Shown one piece after another: positions 45,901-60,100 of a stretch of DNA of 64,000 nucleotides (positions are counted from its first letter, which is position 1; every line of letters starts with the position of its first letter). Made by a program: the position numbers and the translations under genes. The notes under the pieces were generated by a model, which was not told the DNA's origin, did no database searches, and was given only the letters and a program-made list of their open reading frames with translations. Source of the DNA: Lepidodermella squamata (Eukaryota; Gastrotricha); NCBI GenBank assembly GCA_047495785.1, contig JBLDXI010000020.1, forward strand, positions 2,480,001 through 2,544,000, written 5' to 3'.

Positions 45901-48900
45901 ATTGAAACTTACGATTTCTCACAAAATCTTCAAGTTTAATCAAAATTTACTCAACGCTCAAAATTTTGGCTGGAATCATAAAACGGAAAAGGAATTTTCA
46001 ACTTACATCCGCAAGTTTGGCGCATAATCGTCGACAGGATACCATCAGTCCATTCGCTTGAAGCCAGATCGAACTCACCGTAAAGCTCGCCCATAGACAC
46101 GGCTTTAGGGTTCATCGGATACTCCTTAACTGAGTTAAAGCCCGGCTCCCCGGCCTTGGTCAGCCTGGTTTTGGTCGCCGCGAGCATTTTCCAGGTAACC
46201 GATTTACCCGACAGAGTTTTACCGACAATCATGACTGAGTGACGCGAGTTTTTAGTTTCGAACAGTTGAATAACCTTCGTGATCATATGCTTCGTCGGGA
46301 TCAGATTAGCGTCATTCATTTCGGCGGTAATAGCCTCGCGTAACTTGGCGTAGTCGACAGTCGGAATTTCAACGCCAGGGAATAAATCCGAGACAATGGC
46401 GTTGAAAAGCGGCAAATCGACCGAAGTCAATTTAGCGACGTTCATGTCCCTCATAGCCAGCAGAATAACCTCGTCGTCAGGCATATTTGGCAGATCTCGC
46501 TTTTTGCGGCCACCGTAGCGTAGCAGGGACGTAAGGGCACGCAGACCGAAATCGTAATGGTCTTGTTTCGACAACTGCTGGACGGCAAGGGAGTAAAGGG
46601 TGAAGACCTTTTTAGCCAAGCCTTTGCAATTGCTGAAGCCTTCGCCGGATAGGATGATTTCAGCAATCATGTTCGAATCTGGCACGACCATAGCAATCGG
46701 TCTGAACATAGACTTCAAGTTATCAGGAAGTTCAGTACGACCTGAAATAATAAATTTAAAAGAATCAACAATTCATTTTCCTATTTTACCTGCATAACCA
46801 GGGTTCATAGTGATGAAAATACCGCAGGTGTGAGTTAACCGAATTTCCTGACCTTCGAAGACAAATTTCGTTGAATGAGCAGAGAGGGCGCTCAGAATCG
46901 ACAAAATTTGCTGGGCGACGACGGACAATACCTCAATGTTGATACGATTAAATTCATCAAAGCAACCCCAGGCACCAGTTTGCGCCAGGCCCGAAAACAT
47001 ACGGCCCATTGACATGAAATCAAGACCCTCAGAGCAGTTGATAACGATGACATACATCCCTAAATTTTTGCCCAAATCCTTAGTTGTCTCAGTTTTTCCG
47101 GTACCAGCAGGGCCTTTTGGCGAGCCACCTTTATGCAAATGCAAAGCTGTGGTCAAAGTGATGTAGCAACGATCGGTAAGCGGCGTGATGACAAGTCGAC
47201 CCGAATTTCCCAGGTACTCATACTGGTAAAACGTCGAGGTAATTGTTTGTTTAATCACGCAATCGTCGTCCTGTTTGTCCCAGTAGAATCGCAGCTGAGA
47301 GTTCCACTCAAACGCGTTCGGCTCTTGAATGCCAATTTTGTACATTTTATCGACGATATCGCGCTGATGAACTTCGATAGTGACCATCGCCACGATTTTC
47401 AACCGCTCAACTTTGTTCAATTTGCCTCGAATCGCCTCGGAGTATTTGTTCAACATCGAAATCTGCCGCTTTTTCACACTTCTCATCGGTCTCCGGTCAG
47501 ACATTTCCTTGCAGCGACCCAGGGCTTTTGTAACATCAGTCGTCCATTGAATTTGGCTGGCGGTTAGGCAGAGTTGGCCAGGCCATTTTTCGTCCCGAAT
47601 CCATTTATCTCGCTTATTCAAGCACTTTCTCAGCTCGTTTTTGCACTCGCGTAACCGATTTCGCAACGTGTCTTGCATCAAAACTTCGAGTTTTGACAGC
47701 CAAACTTCAACTTGACCTTCCATAATCAAGACTGAGGTGAATTCAACCTTTTCACCGTCACCTGATATCATGACAGTCGCCTCTTTCCGCTGGGGTTCGA
47801 TAACCATTTTAAGATCAAACAAATTGTCGAACAGTTTTCGTAGATGAGGACGAATTGTTTCTGGGTTTTTGGCTTCGCCCAAAATTTTCAACAAATCATC
47901 GTTGGAAATGAAGTAGAACCGTGGGAAAGCTTGGCGTTTAGTTTCGAGGTAAGTACTCAACGCCTTATTGATATCTTCCAACCTTCGATTCATCGCGATG
48001 AGCTGTTTCGCAATGCCAGGTCGATGGGTTGAACGTTGAGCGTTCCTTTCCGCATTCGTTTCAGTCATAATTTTTTTCCACTCAGCGCTCAATAGGTCGA
48101 ATTCTTTAGTCTCGCGAGGTAGTTGCTTGCGAATATCTTCGCCCATGAAAATATTTTCCAAGTAGATCCATTGCTTTTGAACCTGGAGCAAAGCATCGAG
48201 AACGTCCATAACTACGGTGAGAGTTTTCTCCCAATGCGTGACTTCTTGCTCGAAAGCTTTCACGAAACGGCTAGATTTCATCTGCGACAGCTGAGCCTGG
48301 CCATCTTCAAGCGCCTGAGTGACTTCATCGGTTGAAACGAGTTTGAAGTGGCCCTTGTCTTTGTAGGGCAGCACCTGCAGGGTGAGACCCTCCCAAATTT
48401 GGCGAATATTCGCTAGACCGACCTCGATGATGTACTCCTTCGAGGCGGCTCCAGACAGTTCAGAAATGAAATCGGCATATTGATCGAAATTATTTCCAAT
48501 AATGTATTCCAGGGTGTACTCGTCGGAAGCTTCGTCGAAGAACTTGTTCATCTCATCCTGTTTTGGTTTAAATTAATTTTTTTCAAAATTCAATTAATAA
48601 TTTTACCTTAATTTTTTGCCAGTGACGGGGTCGCATGGCTTTGTTTTTCAAGTCCTGGATGAGGGGCATAGTTCGCCTGAACTGGTCAACCTTCGCTTTA
48701 GAAATATCGACGATTTCCCAGTTCTTCTCTTTCAGCTCTCGGCTGAGTTTATGCAACTTTTTGAAAATATCCGATGAAATATTCTCCATTTGCTTGGTTT
48801 GCAAATCCGCAAATCGGCCAGACTTCCATTCACCCCAGTATTTTTCCCAATCAGCCGTCAGCTGCCAAACCAGTTCGATTTGTTCCAGCTCCTTTTCTAG

Positions 48901-51900
48901 CGCGGCGATGTCTTTCGACGGAGGGAAGTCCATCTTAAACATATTCAATCCCTTTCTGATCATCGCCTCTTGTTCTTTGAAGGCCGCGAGTTGTTCGCGG
49001 AATTTAGCACACATAGCCAGGGCGTCGCTGGATGAAATCGAAGCCGCGAATGGGCCCGTCGTCCGAAAATCGCTGAAAATCGATTGAGCAGTTTTCTTCA
49101 AGTCCTCCTGCTGCGACAACAGGCCGACCTTGAACTTTTCTTTCTGTTTCTTGATCATCAGATCAGCCTCTTCCAAAGCGGCGCAGAAATGTGTCCAACG
49201 GCCACTTAACGACCCTAACAAATCTCGAACTTCTTGCGGAACTTGCACCTCGTACTTGTCAATAATCGTAAATTGATCTTGCAGAGGTTGGAATTTCGCC
49301 TCAATATTCGGCACATCGGCCGTCATTTTCTCCCATAGTTCGACGCAAGACCCCAAATCATTTAGAGTCTGTGGAACCTGGACTACCCGGTAAGCACTGT
49401 CCTCCAAATATGCAGCTAATTCTTTCAAGCTTGACGTAGCAAGGTCTCGCAGTAATGAGGTAAATTTATTTTGCCACTCCTGGCAATGGCTCAAAATCGA
49501 GTTTTTCAACGGCGAGCAGTCGATATGCATGAATTGAATCGTCAGAATTGTATCATTAAGCTGGACGTTATTCGCAACCTCAGTGTAGCGCGCGATATCG
49601 GCATCGAACGAGGCGACGGGCGGGTTTTGACGCGCATAACGCCGAATAAATGCGTCTTTGTTGACCTGCCAGATTTCTTTGAACGAGTCCCAGGTTGTCA
49701 GATAATTTCTCATCGCCGTCGAATTTTGCTGCAACCCCTTCAAAATTTGATCTTGAGTCTTTCGAATTTCAAAATCTTTAGTGATGACGTCGCAAATCGG
49801 CGGCTTCGAGGGCTTTTTCCTCGTCAAAAGTTCAGGTAAACGTTTGATCCCGGTTATCGATTTGATCAACTGCTCATTTATGCTGGTCAACACTGCAGCT
49901 AGCTGACCCAAGGTAGGTGCAAAATCGACTACATCCGTATCCAAAATAACTCGAACTCGGAATAACGGATTTGGAGGAGATTTTCCATCCCCGTTGATTC
50001 CGCGATTCAGCTCTTGAAGCGACCATTTTACGTTGAGCCGGAATGCCTCTTCAACCATTCGATCGGTTTTCTCGGTAAATTTCACCCACTGGTTCTGAAC
50101 ATCGGAGCCGTCGTCTTTGAAAACGTCATACGTATGCAGCATGAGTTTGACAATTCGATCGTGCAAGTCGGCCAATCGCTCTTCAATATTAACGCGGTGG
50201 TTTTGTTGTTCGGTGTCGAAATCGAGGTTCTCGTAAGTACGTTTCGGGTCAATGTGTAAAAGTAGGGACTCGGAGATTTTAACACAAGTTTGCGAAATAT
50301 TGAGATTCGCGATTTTATAGTTGTCCACGATAATTTGAAGCTGTTTAAAAAAATCATGTTGATCCCTGATTTTATATTTTTGAAAAAAAATTACCTTATT
50401 GGCATGAATTCGACATTCTTGGACGAAAGATTCGCACAGGCCTTTCGAAGCCCAGGTAATTTTAGTCATTCCTGGGCTGAGCTTTTTGTCCAAGAAGCGG
50501 ATTCGCTCTTTAAATAGGAGTCGCTCTTCGGGTTTGAGCGACATCAAAACGCGGTTGTAGTCTCGAATAACCAACATGACAAGCTCACGCATACAACGGA
50601 ATTCTTCAATTCGAAGGTAAATGTCAGCTATGTGACGCGGTGCTTCAAATTGCAACCGTTCGAAATAGAAGCATTCTTGCAGTAATTTCAACAGATTTCG
50701 ATCGAAATTGATGTCCATCAACTGAGCAACCTCTGAGCTCTTGCACATTAGCGGAATCTCCAAAAGCTTCTGGGGATCCTAAAAACAAAAGAAAATAGCA
50801 AAATTTAGCCTGAGTTCCCATTATTTTCCTGGTAAAAATGCAAATTAAATTTTAGGCCAATTCTCGATAGGTAATATAAATAGGAGCAAATATTCTCACA
50901 CACAATAACGAAAATTAATAAATTATTGGGGCACTCGGTATTTTTAGGGTTTATCAAATTCTCACCCGTCGAACTTCCCACAATATCTATAGCAGTTAAT
51001 CATTAATCAACAATGTCGATGCCGGTGAAATTAAAAAAAACTCGAGAAGCAAGGTAAATGAAAAACATACCCTCTCTGACTTTTGGTTCCATTCATTGAA
51101 AGCTTTCTTGATGTAATCATCAATGGCTGCTACAAGCTGAAGATATTGAGATCTTGCGTCGTTACCAACGCCAGTTGGTGGCAAGAAGAACGCTCGGTCG
51201 AGCAACTAATAAAAAACTCGAATAAGCCACGAATAAAAATAAATCCAACCACTAACCATTCCCAGCCTTTCAATTCGCTTTTTGAGCTGGCGAGCCCAAT
51301 GCCCTGTTCCACCATAGTGAGGCTGTCCTAACCCATAGAAAACGTTCTTTTGCGTAATTTCTCGCTTGACAGAATTGAGTTCATCAAGGAACATTTGATG
51401 TACTTCGACCGTTTTCTTGTCAATCGTACGGTGAATTGCTTCTCGTGAAGACATGCACATGAAAACGTCGAGAATTTCAATGCCTCCCTCGACCGTTCGT
51501 GTGGTCTCGAAAGCTTGGTTAATCACGCTCTGCATCATAACTTCCAGCTCCTTCACGCCTTCACGGAAACGACTGTAGTCGTCGTGCCAAGTTGTCGTTT
51601 TAACCTCTAAAATGGTCGCCTTCTTCTCACGAAGCCTAGCCAAGTGCTTCTGGAATGCAGCGTCGATTTGAAGTAAGCCTCGAGCTATTTCCGGGCCTTT
51701 GTGACCCGCGAAATGCGGAACTTCAGCTTGTTCGCCTTCCTCAAAGCGGCAGAAGTGGTTCTCGCAATTGCAAACTTCGATCAAATCGCGACAACGTTGA
51801 ACAAATGCGTCGATTTGAGCGAAAATAGTTTTCCTATCCAAGTTCCATGGCATTTTGGAAAATCTTGTGTGCATCTGCTCAGCCTAGATATAGCAAAATA

Positions 51901-53447
51901 AATAACTAACAGTTTCTCTTTCATAGGCAATTCTCAACTAACGTGATTGTAAATTTCCTTCCACTTTTCGCAGCATTCGATGCAGCTATTCAAATTCTGC
52001 AAACTGGATTGGACGTAACCATCGAAAATTCTGTCCAATGAGATGGCTTTGCAACACTGCTTGATAATTTGGTTGCTGATCTTTTTGAACAAAGCAGTCA
52101 AGCGATCGGGTGTTTTGTAAAACTCAGAATTCGTCCAAATCATGCGAATCAAGTTGACCAGCTTAGGAAGCTGACGGGGGATGTCTTGAGGCGTAGCATC
52201 CGCCAACTCGTAGCAGGGATCTTTCAAGATCAGCAGGAACTTCAAGTTGCTCTCGGCTTGCATGCTGCCAACTTTAATTTCATCGGCTATTTTGATAAAG
52301 GCTTCCAAGTATGCCGATTTTGATATCTCCAGAATGCCACAAATACGTTTAATATGTGGATTATCGAGTTGCTTGCTGATACCCGTCAGGTCAGCGCAAC
52401 GGTTTTTCCAAAATTCGATTTCCGCGATCGGTCCAGCAGATTCATCTACTTGAAGAGATTCTTGGGCAGACAATACCTCGCGGATTTGGCGAGTCCAATG
52501 AATAGCCGCGGCTGAAATATGAATTAAAATGATAGATCAGCTCATTTCGAGAAATATTATGAAACCTACCCTCTAATCGCTGGACAAACTCCTTGTCTTT
52601 AGCTGCGACTTTGGCATCGAGATGCTTCCCTTCCATAGGAATATACAGCACAGTTTTACCCTCAATCTTCCATTTTGTATCAGAAAGACTTGACAGAAAT
52701 TTGTGAAGTCCAGCCGTAAAATCACTTCTAATACTGTCTGGCCAACGCTGACGCTCGAAAATCGTCGGCGCTATGATGTTAGACATTATTCGAAGAAGCG
52801 AATCCAAATGGCTCAGCTTTACAGTCATGTACGTTATCAGACTGTTAAAATTTTCCGGCGTGACTTCCTCGTCATTCCGGTGTTTGAAAAATATCATCAT
52901 GTCTTCACTTGGATTACGAGGTAGCTCGAAACTCAGAGAAAGCGAATCCTCCATATAAGCCACAAGAAGCTTTCTGCCAGGGTCATCAACAAACTTGGCA
53001 ACCCAGTCATCGTGATCTTCAAGCCACATGTCTGGCTTGTAACCAGCCAAGGAAACAGTGTTTCTAAATCTTATTTTCTATATAAAAAGTGGCTTTACAG
53101 ATGGCAATCCAGTGAATAAATTAGCATACCAGTTGGTCGATACGCGATAGCTCGGGAGGTGCAGCAGCCACTTGACTTTGCTCCTCGATATTTTCTGCGG
53201 GATTTTCTTCTGTTATCAGAAGGACTTTCATAAATATTTCTCATAAAAAACGCGATGTTATACCAAGAGTCATTTCTCCTTCGGGTTTTTCGCTATCTGG
53301 CCTACTGGAAAGCATTGCGCCAGTATCACCTCCAACTTTACTCGCTCGTCGGCTTGAGCTGCGCGATCCACGACCCGACTTCGGAGCATCGCCATCAGCA
53401 GGACTCGCGGCAGATTGACCGCGGCTCCCTTTGCCAGCTTTACTCAT
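36930..53447 (-). CDS. DNAH2: axonemal dynein heavy chain 2 (inner arm)
   Basis: A motor ATPase that drives ciliary and flagellar beating as an inner-arm heavy chain. The gene has at least 20 exons over 16.5 kb with mostly short introns. The first exon encodes a Ser/Arg/Gly-rich leader (MSKAGKGSRGQSAASP). The tail contains KIEGKTVLYIPMEGKHL and LTGISKQL, and the linker EYLGNSGRLVITPLTDRCY. The AAA ring has P-loops GPAGTGKTET (AAA1), GKTLSGKSVTW (AAA2), VGTGKTSVAQ (AAA3) and GIGGSGRQSLTRL (AAA4). The stalk, helical region and C-terminal domain (FTFPTGFLTAVLQSSAR; HWVKRGTALLMSLDS) follow. Similarity along the whole length points to DNAH2 rather than other classes. No frameshift or stop was noticed. 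An extra 28-codon exon at 37917-37834 is unusual. The gene is divergent from WDR48. Confidence 0.95.
37238..37833 (-). other. DNAH2 intron before the last exon
   Basis: About 600 bases between the extra 84-base exon and the last exon, AT-rich. Nothing else recognised. Confidence 0.65.
37834..37917 (-). other. extra in-phase 84-base exon of DNAH2
   Basis: Flanked by an acceptor (GAAAACAG) and a donor (GTAAAG), phase 0 on both sides. It encodes 28 residues rich in Glu, Lys and Gln (ending KKLQQQQ). It interrupts the conserved junction between IPIPK and DGVLVRGLYLQGAGW, where vertebrate DNAH2 has no insertion. Skipping it restores the conserved length, so it may be an alternative cassette exon. 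Confidence 0.7.
38679..38750. repeat. interstitial telomeric repeat (CCCTAA)n
   Basis: About ten tandem CCCTAA units, with a few variants (CCCCAA, CCATAA, CCTAAT), in a DNAH2 intron. On the coding strand they read TTAGGG. The flanks carry decayed copies such as CCTAAACCTAAG. Confidence 0.93.
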
Positions 53448-54616
53448 AACAGATTAGGTCGTTTCAGTTTCAATATAAGTTTTTTATCTAGAAACGGTTG
53501 AATCAGCTTTATTTGACGCTAGATGGTAAAATGGGCGATTGATAAAGTAACTCAGATCCTTCACGCAAATCTTGATATTGCATGATCTTGCGCATATTCT
53601 AACCTTCCCTTCAGTTCTTGACCATAACCGTTTAATTTGGCTCGAATAGAATTTTGCAGTACAATGAATAGCGGACGACACTGACCCCGAGGCGGATTCA
53701 GCGGTTCAAGGCGCCACCCGGCAGAATCAACAGGGTGTTTGGAACAGGGTTGGCAAAATGCATGTAACGTCGTTATGGAAACTGCAAAATGCACTTGCAC
53801 AAAAATAGAATAAAATAATATAAAAACTAATTTTGAAATAATTTACATTTTAAAATGTCATAAGCAAATATCTCATGAAAAGACAGATCCTGTTTTTTAG
53901 AACCTTTTTTTTGGCCGCCGAAAAGCCGCTTTTGGCAACCCGAGATTTTGCCTGTGGAACCGGGAAACTACACTTGGCGCTTGGCGCGCATGTGATATTT
54001 GACAATTGGTAACTTTCTGCCAGTGCTATGATGTTTGCGTTTTTTACTAGCTGTTGTCTCTGGATCGCAGGTCGCAGTCCATCCATTTAGTCATGATGGA
54101 TTTGTGGTCTCTGATTTCATTTCGGTGTCACTCGCATACTCGAAGTACGGATGACATCGATTGACTTGAAATGTAGGTGATTCCTACAAACTGCTGCTTG
54201 TAACTTTGAGTGTTGCTTGGGACTCTATGTTCGATGGAGGAAAGAGGAAAGAGGAAAGAGAAACTCTGGCTAGTGAGTTATGAATAAGTCAGAAGGGAGG
54301 AGTGAACACTGAGCACTCAGCCAACACTCGGACGAACCTGAAGTTTGGTATTGTTATTTTTGACACATCTCTTTTTGGTTATTTTTGCCCTGCGCAACGC
54401 ATTGCCTGACGCCTGACTCTTGAATAGATTAATCTCTTATTTACTTCAGCGTACACTCGCGATCTGTAGCTCTGTTCTAGCTCTGAAGGCTCTGTATTTT
54501 GGGAAGAAGCCTGTTTTATTTAAACCCGATCTTTCGTTTTATTATAGGTTCCGTATTTATTACATATCGATATTCATTGATCAAACTATAATTGCGACCA
54601 CGCCTGAAGTTTTACA
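53448..54616. other. divergent intergenic region (DNAH2 / WDR48)
   Basis: About 1.17 kb between the two start codons, so it must hold both promoters. It includes a short GGAAAGA tandem repeat near 54240. I saw no clear RFX X-box, the motif expected upstream of ciliary genes; only half-site-like GGCAAC near 53933. Confidence 0.5.
54237..54263. repeat. short GGAAAGA tandem repeat
   Basis: About three to four tandem copies of a seven-base purine unit in the WDR48 upstream region. Confidence 0.8.
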
Positions 54617-56925
54617 ATGGATCAGGGTAGACAGTCGCTCTCAAAGCGGCGAACAATATTTTCGTTTGTGATTCGGAACGAATTTGAGCATGAGAATCGT
54701 TCGGGCGTTAATGCTCTTCAGTTTGATCCTTCGACCAATCGCATGTACACTGCTGGAAGGGACAGTATCATTCGATACTGGAACATTCGATCTAACCAGA
54801 TTTCGTTCGGCCAAAGCATGGAGCATCATACTGATTGGGTGAATGACATCATACTCTGCTGTAATGGAAAATTCCGTAAGATCCAAGGCACAATTTAATA
54901 TTTTTAATTTAAGCCTTTCATTTGCAGTTATATCAGCATCAAGTGATACTTCTCTCAAAGTCTGGAATGCTCATAAAGGCTTCTGCATGTCGACTCTTCG
55001 TACTCACAAAGACTACGTCAAAGTTCTTGCGTATGCTAAGGATAAAGAGCAAGTCGCATCGGCTGGTTTTGATCATTCTATTATTCTATGGGATGTTAAT
55101 ACATTGGCTGCTCTGACGACCTCCAGAACTACTGTTACCAGTTAGTGGTGTTTAATGTTAGATATTGGAATGACCATTCATCTTATTTACTAGCTTCCTC
55201 GTTGAGTGGATGCAAAGGCTCAGTCTATGCTCTGACTATGAATCCTAGTGGATCAATCATAGCCGCTGGCACCACGGAGAAGGCTGTTCGAGTCTGGGAT
55301 CCTCGCAGTTGCGAAAAAATTATGAAATTGAAAGGTCATTCAGATAATGTTCGATGTCTTGCGCTCAACAACGACGGAACTCAGCTTCTCTCTGGAAGTT
55401 CGGATGGAACGATTAGATTATGGTCTTTAGGCCAGCGACAATGCATTCAAACGTATTGCATACATGGCCAGGGTGTATGGACCCTCAAGGTACGATCATA
55501 CCCTGTCTCCTAATATCATAAGCATAATTGTTATCCTGAAATTAGACCGATCCGGCATTTACTACTGTATATTCATCTGGCCGAGACCAATGCGTTTGGG
55601 CCACTGATCTCTACAACCCAGAGAAAAGATTTCTTATATGCGAAGAAACGAATCCAGTTTTACGTATCGAACTTGTAAAAGAAGGCAACAAAACTGCACT
55701 CTGGACTGCAACAACTGACAGCACAGTGAAAAAGTGGAAATTTGACAGCTCAGTAGATCACACTTTACTGCCAACGGACGGTCCTGATGTTACCCCTCAG
55801 GCCGAAGAACCTGAAATTATGATAAAAGGTGCTCCAATAGTTAGAAAATTCCGCGTCCTGCCAGATCGACGTCACATTTTAACTCAAGACAGTGAAGGGA
55901 CCGTTTTTGTTTACGATGTTCTTACTGCCCGTCTTCTCGAGACATTGCCTAACTGTGATATGGACGAAGAGTACGCCCGCCGATCAACTTTTCTTCTGTA
56001 CGTGCCTACATGGTTTACAGTCGACCTAAAAATTGGCATGGTCATGATTCATCTAGACGAATCGGACGTCTTCGCTGCTTGGCTCAGCGCAAAGTATACC
56101 AATGGATTAAATTTCCCCAACTCAGATGCTGCTGATCAAAAGAGTGAGTGATTAATAATAACCTTAAAGATAAATTCTAATGTATTTTTTAATAGTAAAT
56201 TATGGAGTGCTATTGCTACAAGCACTGCTTGAGTACTGGCCGAAAACTTATTGCGCCTCGGATCAAAATTGTGAGCTTTGGTTTCTATTTTTGTTTTCTC
56301 TGAAATTACTGGAATATTTTTAGTCCCTGAAAGGAAAACTCGGTTCGGAAATGGGGGTTATTTCACAGTTCCTCCGTTCACTCCGATCTTTATAAGCGAA
56401 GCAAATGGCCGTAGCCTAGCTCGACTGCTTGTCCGAGACGCGGCTGTAGATATCGAGCAACAATTATTGAACGATTACGTACCTACTTGGATTACAGACG
56501 TTACAGTTCAGAGAACTCTGCCTCGCTGGTGCCGGCTCCAATTCGTATTACAGCCTCACCCATCTGTTGCCAACGCGCCTGGTTACAGGCAAAAGCAGCG
56601 CGACCGACTCCAGGCGAATGATACCGTTACTGTTCGCAAAATTGCTGAACATATTTGCGAGAGGGTATGACCTTATTTTTTTAAAGACACTCATTTTTAG
56701 GTTATAACTTTGCAGATTTTGAGTGATCCTGCGGTGATATCAGACATGCCGAATCAAGGCGATGGACTACCCGGGGGCCAGTCATCAATACCCTCGCCAT
56801 CTGAAATCGAAATATTCTGCGGCGAGACTTTGCTCAACACTGAAATGGACCTACGGACGATAAAACATCAGTATTGGAAACAGTCCGGCGATCCAGTTCT
56901 ACTTTACAAGCCTATGGGCAAATGA
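54617..56925 (+). CDS. WDR48: WDR48 / UAF1, USP1-activating WD40 protein
   Basis: WDR48 binds and activates the deubiquitinases USP1, USP12 and USP46, acting in Fanconi/PCNA deubiquitination. Seven exons (54617-54875, 54928-55140, 55194-55489, 55546-56143, 56196-56270, 56324-56664, 56716-56925) sum to 1992 bases, 663 residues (human 677). WD40 repeats are clear: [59 protein letters not shown] and [17 protein letters not shown]. The central [21 protein letters not shown] and the C-terminal SUMO-like region ([20 protein letters not shown]) are hallmarks. The start [20 protein letters not shown] fits the family. All introns are 50-60 bases. The protein appears complete. Confidence 0.95.
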
Positions 56926-57139
56926 ACATTCTAGTCCTTATTATTTGTGTAATGTTATTGTAATAATGTTTTGCATTCATTCCGAAGGTATTGCTCATAC
57001 AGCAATTGTCGAAAAAAGCAAATTCGCACGGCTATTTTTTACTTGAAAAAAATCGGAAAATTTTAAGCTGGAATTGTTTTCTAATTTTAGATTATTTAGT
57101 GTAAATTCGTTATGGTTCTAAAATTCTAAGGCTTTCGTC

Positions 57140-60100
57140 ATGTCGTTTCAACCGATAGAAGGCAAGTCTCTTCGTTTAGAGTTGGGAAGATTTCAATAGT
57201 CATTTCTGTTTCAGCCGATGACAAAGACATTCTGGTTTTTCATGACATTTTGAGTCAGGAATCAGTAGGGAATTCGCAGGCATCACAATCCAATGTCCCG
57301 TCATCAGCTAACAACTATTTACCTGCTCCTACCCAGCCAGTCCGTTCGTCGAGTCCATCAGAAGATTCCCCGTTGAAAGCACACGGCCAAATCGGCCCGA
57401 AAAAGCCGTCAGTCGAGTGTTGCGGGTTCGGCATTGGCGCAGTTGTTCTTGTGACGGCTTCTCTAGTGCTAGCATTCTCGCTAAGTATCGGCCTGATCGC
57501 ATCTATTCGATTCGGACCACCGCAAATTCCGCCATTTGGCGCTGTTGTCTCGCCGGCGAGGGAATGTTCAGAAATCGGCTTGAAGTTGCTTCAGGAGAAA
57601 AAAGGATCGGCAGCTGATGCCGCGATAGCGATGGCATTATGCGCCGGGGTTGTTCGAGCCGAAAGCTCCGGGCTAGGTGGCGATGGCTTCGCAATATATC
57701 ACAACCATAGGCATTCGCAGCAAGAAGTTTACAACGGCAGGTCGTGTTCTCCAGACGATATTAGTCCGATAACGACCGCACTAGCCGCTAAACCAGCCCC
57801 AACTGACAATACGTCGAAAAACGGTTCAAACCAGCCGAGCTCGGATTTATCCGCATATCGATTGACCGGCTGGGCGGTAACTACACCGACTGAATTAGCC
57901 CTACTGGCGGCTTTACACCGAAAACGTGGCACCTTATCATGGGAAGAAGTTGTCACCCCGGTAGCTGACTTGGCTAAAATCGGCTTCAAACTGACCGAAG
58001 AAACGGTTGCTATTCTTAAAACCATTAATTTAGCCGAATTGCAGGCGAAAGCGCCGAAATTAGCTGGTTTGTATCTGGTAAATGGTGCGATAAAACCGGC
58101 TGGGTCGATCATTCAACGCCCCGATTTGGCGGAATTACTGCGGAAAATTGCGACCAGCCCCCAGAAAGAGCGATACTTTTACGAGAATGAAACGGCCCAG
58201 AATATGTATTCTGCTATCAAGGATCGATCTCCGAGTAATCAAAGCCTATTTTCAACCGCGAATTTCACTGGGAAATGCACTGCTAGTATAAAAGAGAGGG
58301 ATCCGTTAATGTCGAATTTTAGAGGCAAGTTTCTAGATTTTTTTTAAATTTATTTCGTTATTTTTATAATGGGAGATTTGAACGGCCGGATTATGAGTGC
58401 ACAAAAATCAAAAACTGTAGGCCCTTATGGTGATAACATTAGAAATGATAAAGGAGATTTATGGATTGAATTTGCAAACAGCAACAATCTGTGTTTTATT
58501 AATACGTTTTTCCCCAACATTGGGTACACATGGCAAAGGGGCAACGGAAAAACCCTTCGTAGATCCTTCTTAGACTACATCTTGGTCGATAAAAGCGAAA
58601 AAGATAAATTTGATGTTTGCGACGTTCAGGAAGAACCCATACTCGAATCAGATCATAGGCTAGTTCGTGGTGTTATTAAGTGCCCAAACTTTCAACGGAA
58701 AAAGGTTGACATTAAAAAATCAATTAAACATCATTTGCTTAGGAATGAGGAAAACAGTTCCAAGTTTAATGAAATTTTAGCTAGCAACATCGCAAATGAA
58801 AACGAAAACCCTGTCTCAATAGAAGAGAAGTGGGTGAACACTAAATCTAACCTACTGGATGCTGCCAGATCCTCCTGCGGTGAACGAAAAGTAGGCAAAA
58901 TTAGCGAAAAACCGCTCTGGTGGACACCATTAGCCAACAAAATCATTCAAAAAGGTAAAGAAAATTTTAAAAACTACACCAAGGGCCACATAGACCGAGA
59001 GAATTATACAATAGCTAGAAATGAGAAAAATCAGGCCCTTGAACGCTTGAAAATTATTAAGGATCAAACTGAATTTTCTGAATTGGACAAATTACTTGAA
59101 AATCCGACTGATTATGATAATATCAAAAAATTCTGGCTGGAAATAAAAAAATTGAGGGGAGAAAATAGAGAGAAAAGCGAACCCAATCCTCTTGAAAAAG
59201 AAGACGGCTCACTTACCAGCGGAATTGACGAAATATTAGAAGTTATGAAAAAGTATTTCATTGATCTTCTACAAGGACTTGAAAAGGAACCCAATAACCC
59301 CGACGATGAAATTCTATTAGATAAAAATCCAAATTTAACGGAAATTACTCTCACCGAAATTAAAAATGCCATCGACCACATGAAAAACGGTAAAGCCCCG
59401 GGTATAGATGAAGTAAGACCCGAAATGATCAAAGCTCTGAGCGAGGCCAATATTGAATGGCTCAGGGAAATTTTGAATCGAGCTTGGATAGATAAGAGGG
59501 TCCCAGAAGAATGGTCAACGGCTATAATTACCCCAATTTATAAAAATAAAGGTGAGAAATCAAAATGCCAAAATTACAGAGGCATCAGCCTCTTAAGTGT
59601 TGTAGGAAAACTCTATGCCATTATTCTCGAACGAAAATTGAGAGCATTAATTGGGTCAAAAATTTCTAAACTGCAATTTGGTTTTCAACCCCTCAAGGGC
59701 ACCAGAGACTGCATTTACGTTCTCCGACAAATTATTGAGAAAATTATATTCTTTAAGAAGGAACTCCACCTAGTCTTCATCGATCTCGAAAAAGCCTATG
59801 ATCTGGTGGACAGGGAAAAAGTATGGGCCGCCCTCCAAAATATGGGTGTAGAACCCAGCTTAATTGAAGCTATTCAAAGTCTATATAAAGTAAATAAAGT
59901 TGCTGTTAGAGTCGATTCTGAGCTCTCAGATTTCTTCTATGTTACCAGGGGACTAAGACAGGGTTGCCCGTTGTCTCCTTTGCTATTCATAGCGACCTTC
60001 AACAAAATTTGCGAAAAAATATCTGCTGAAAAATTAGGCTTTCCTATTAGCGAGACCGCAAACAGCGAGACCGCTATGAGCGAGACTGATTTCCTAAATT

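Noticed and set aside
53448-54616. RFX X-box for DNAH2
   Set aside because: Only half-site-like GGCAAC was found; no full imperfect palindrome was convincing by eye.
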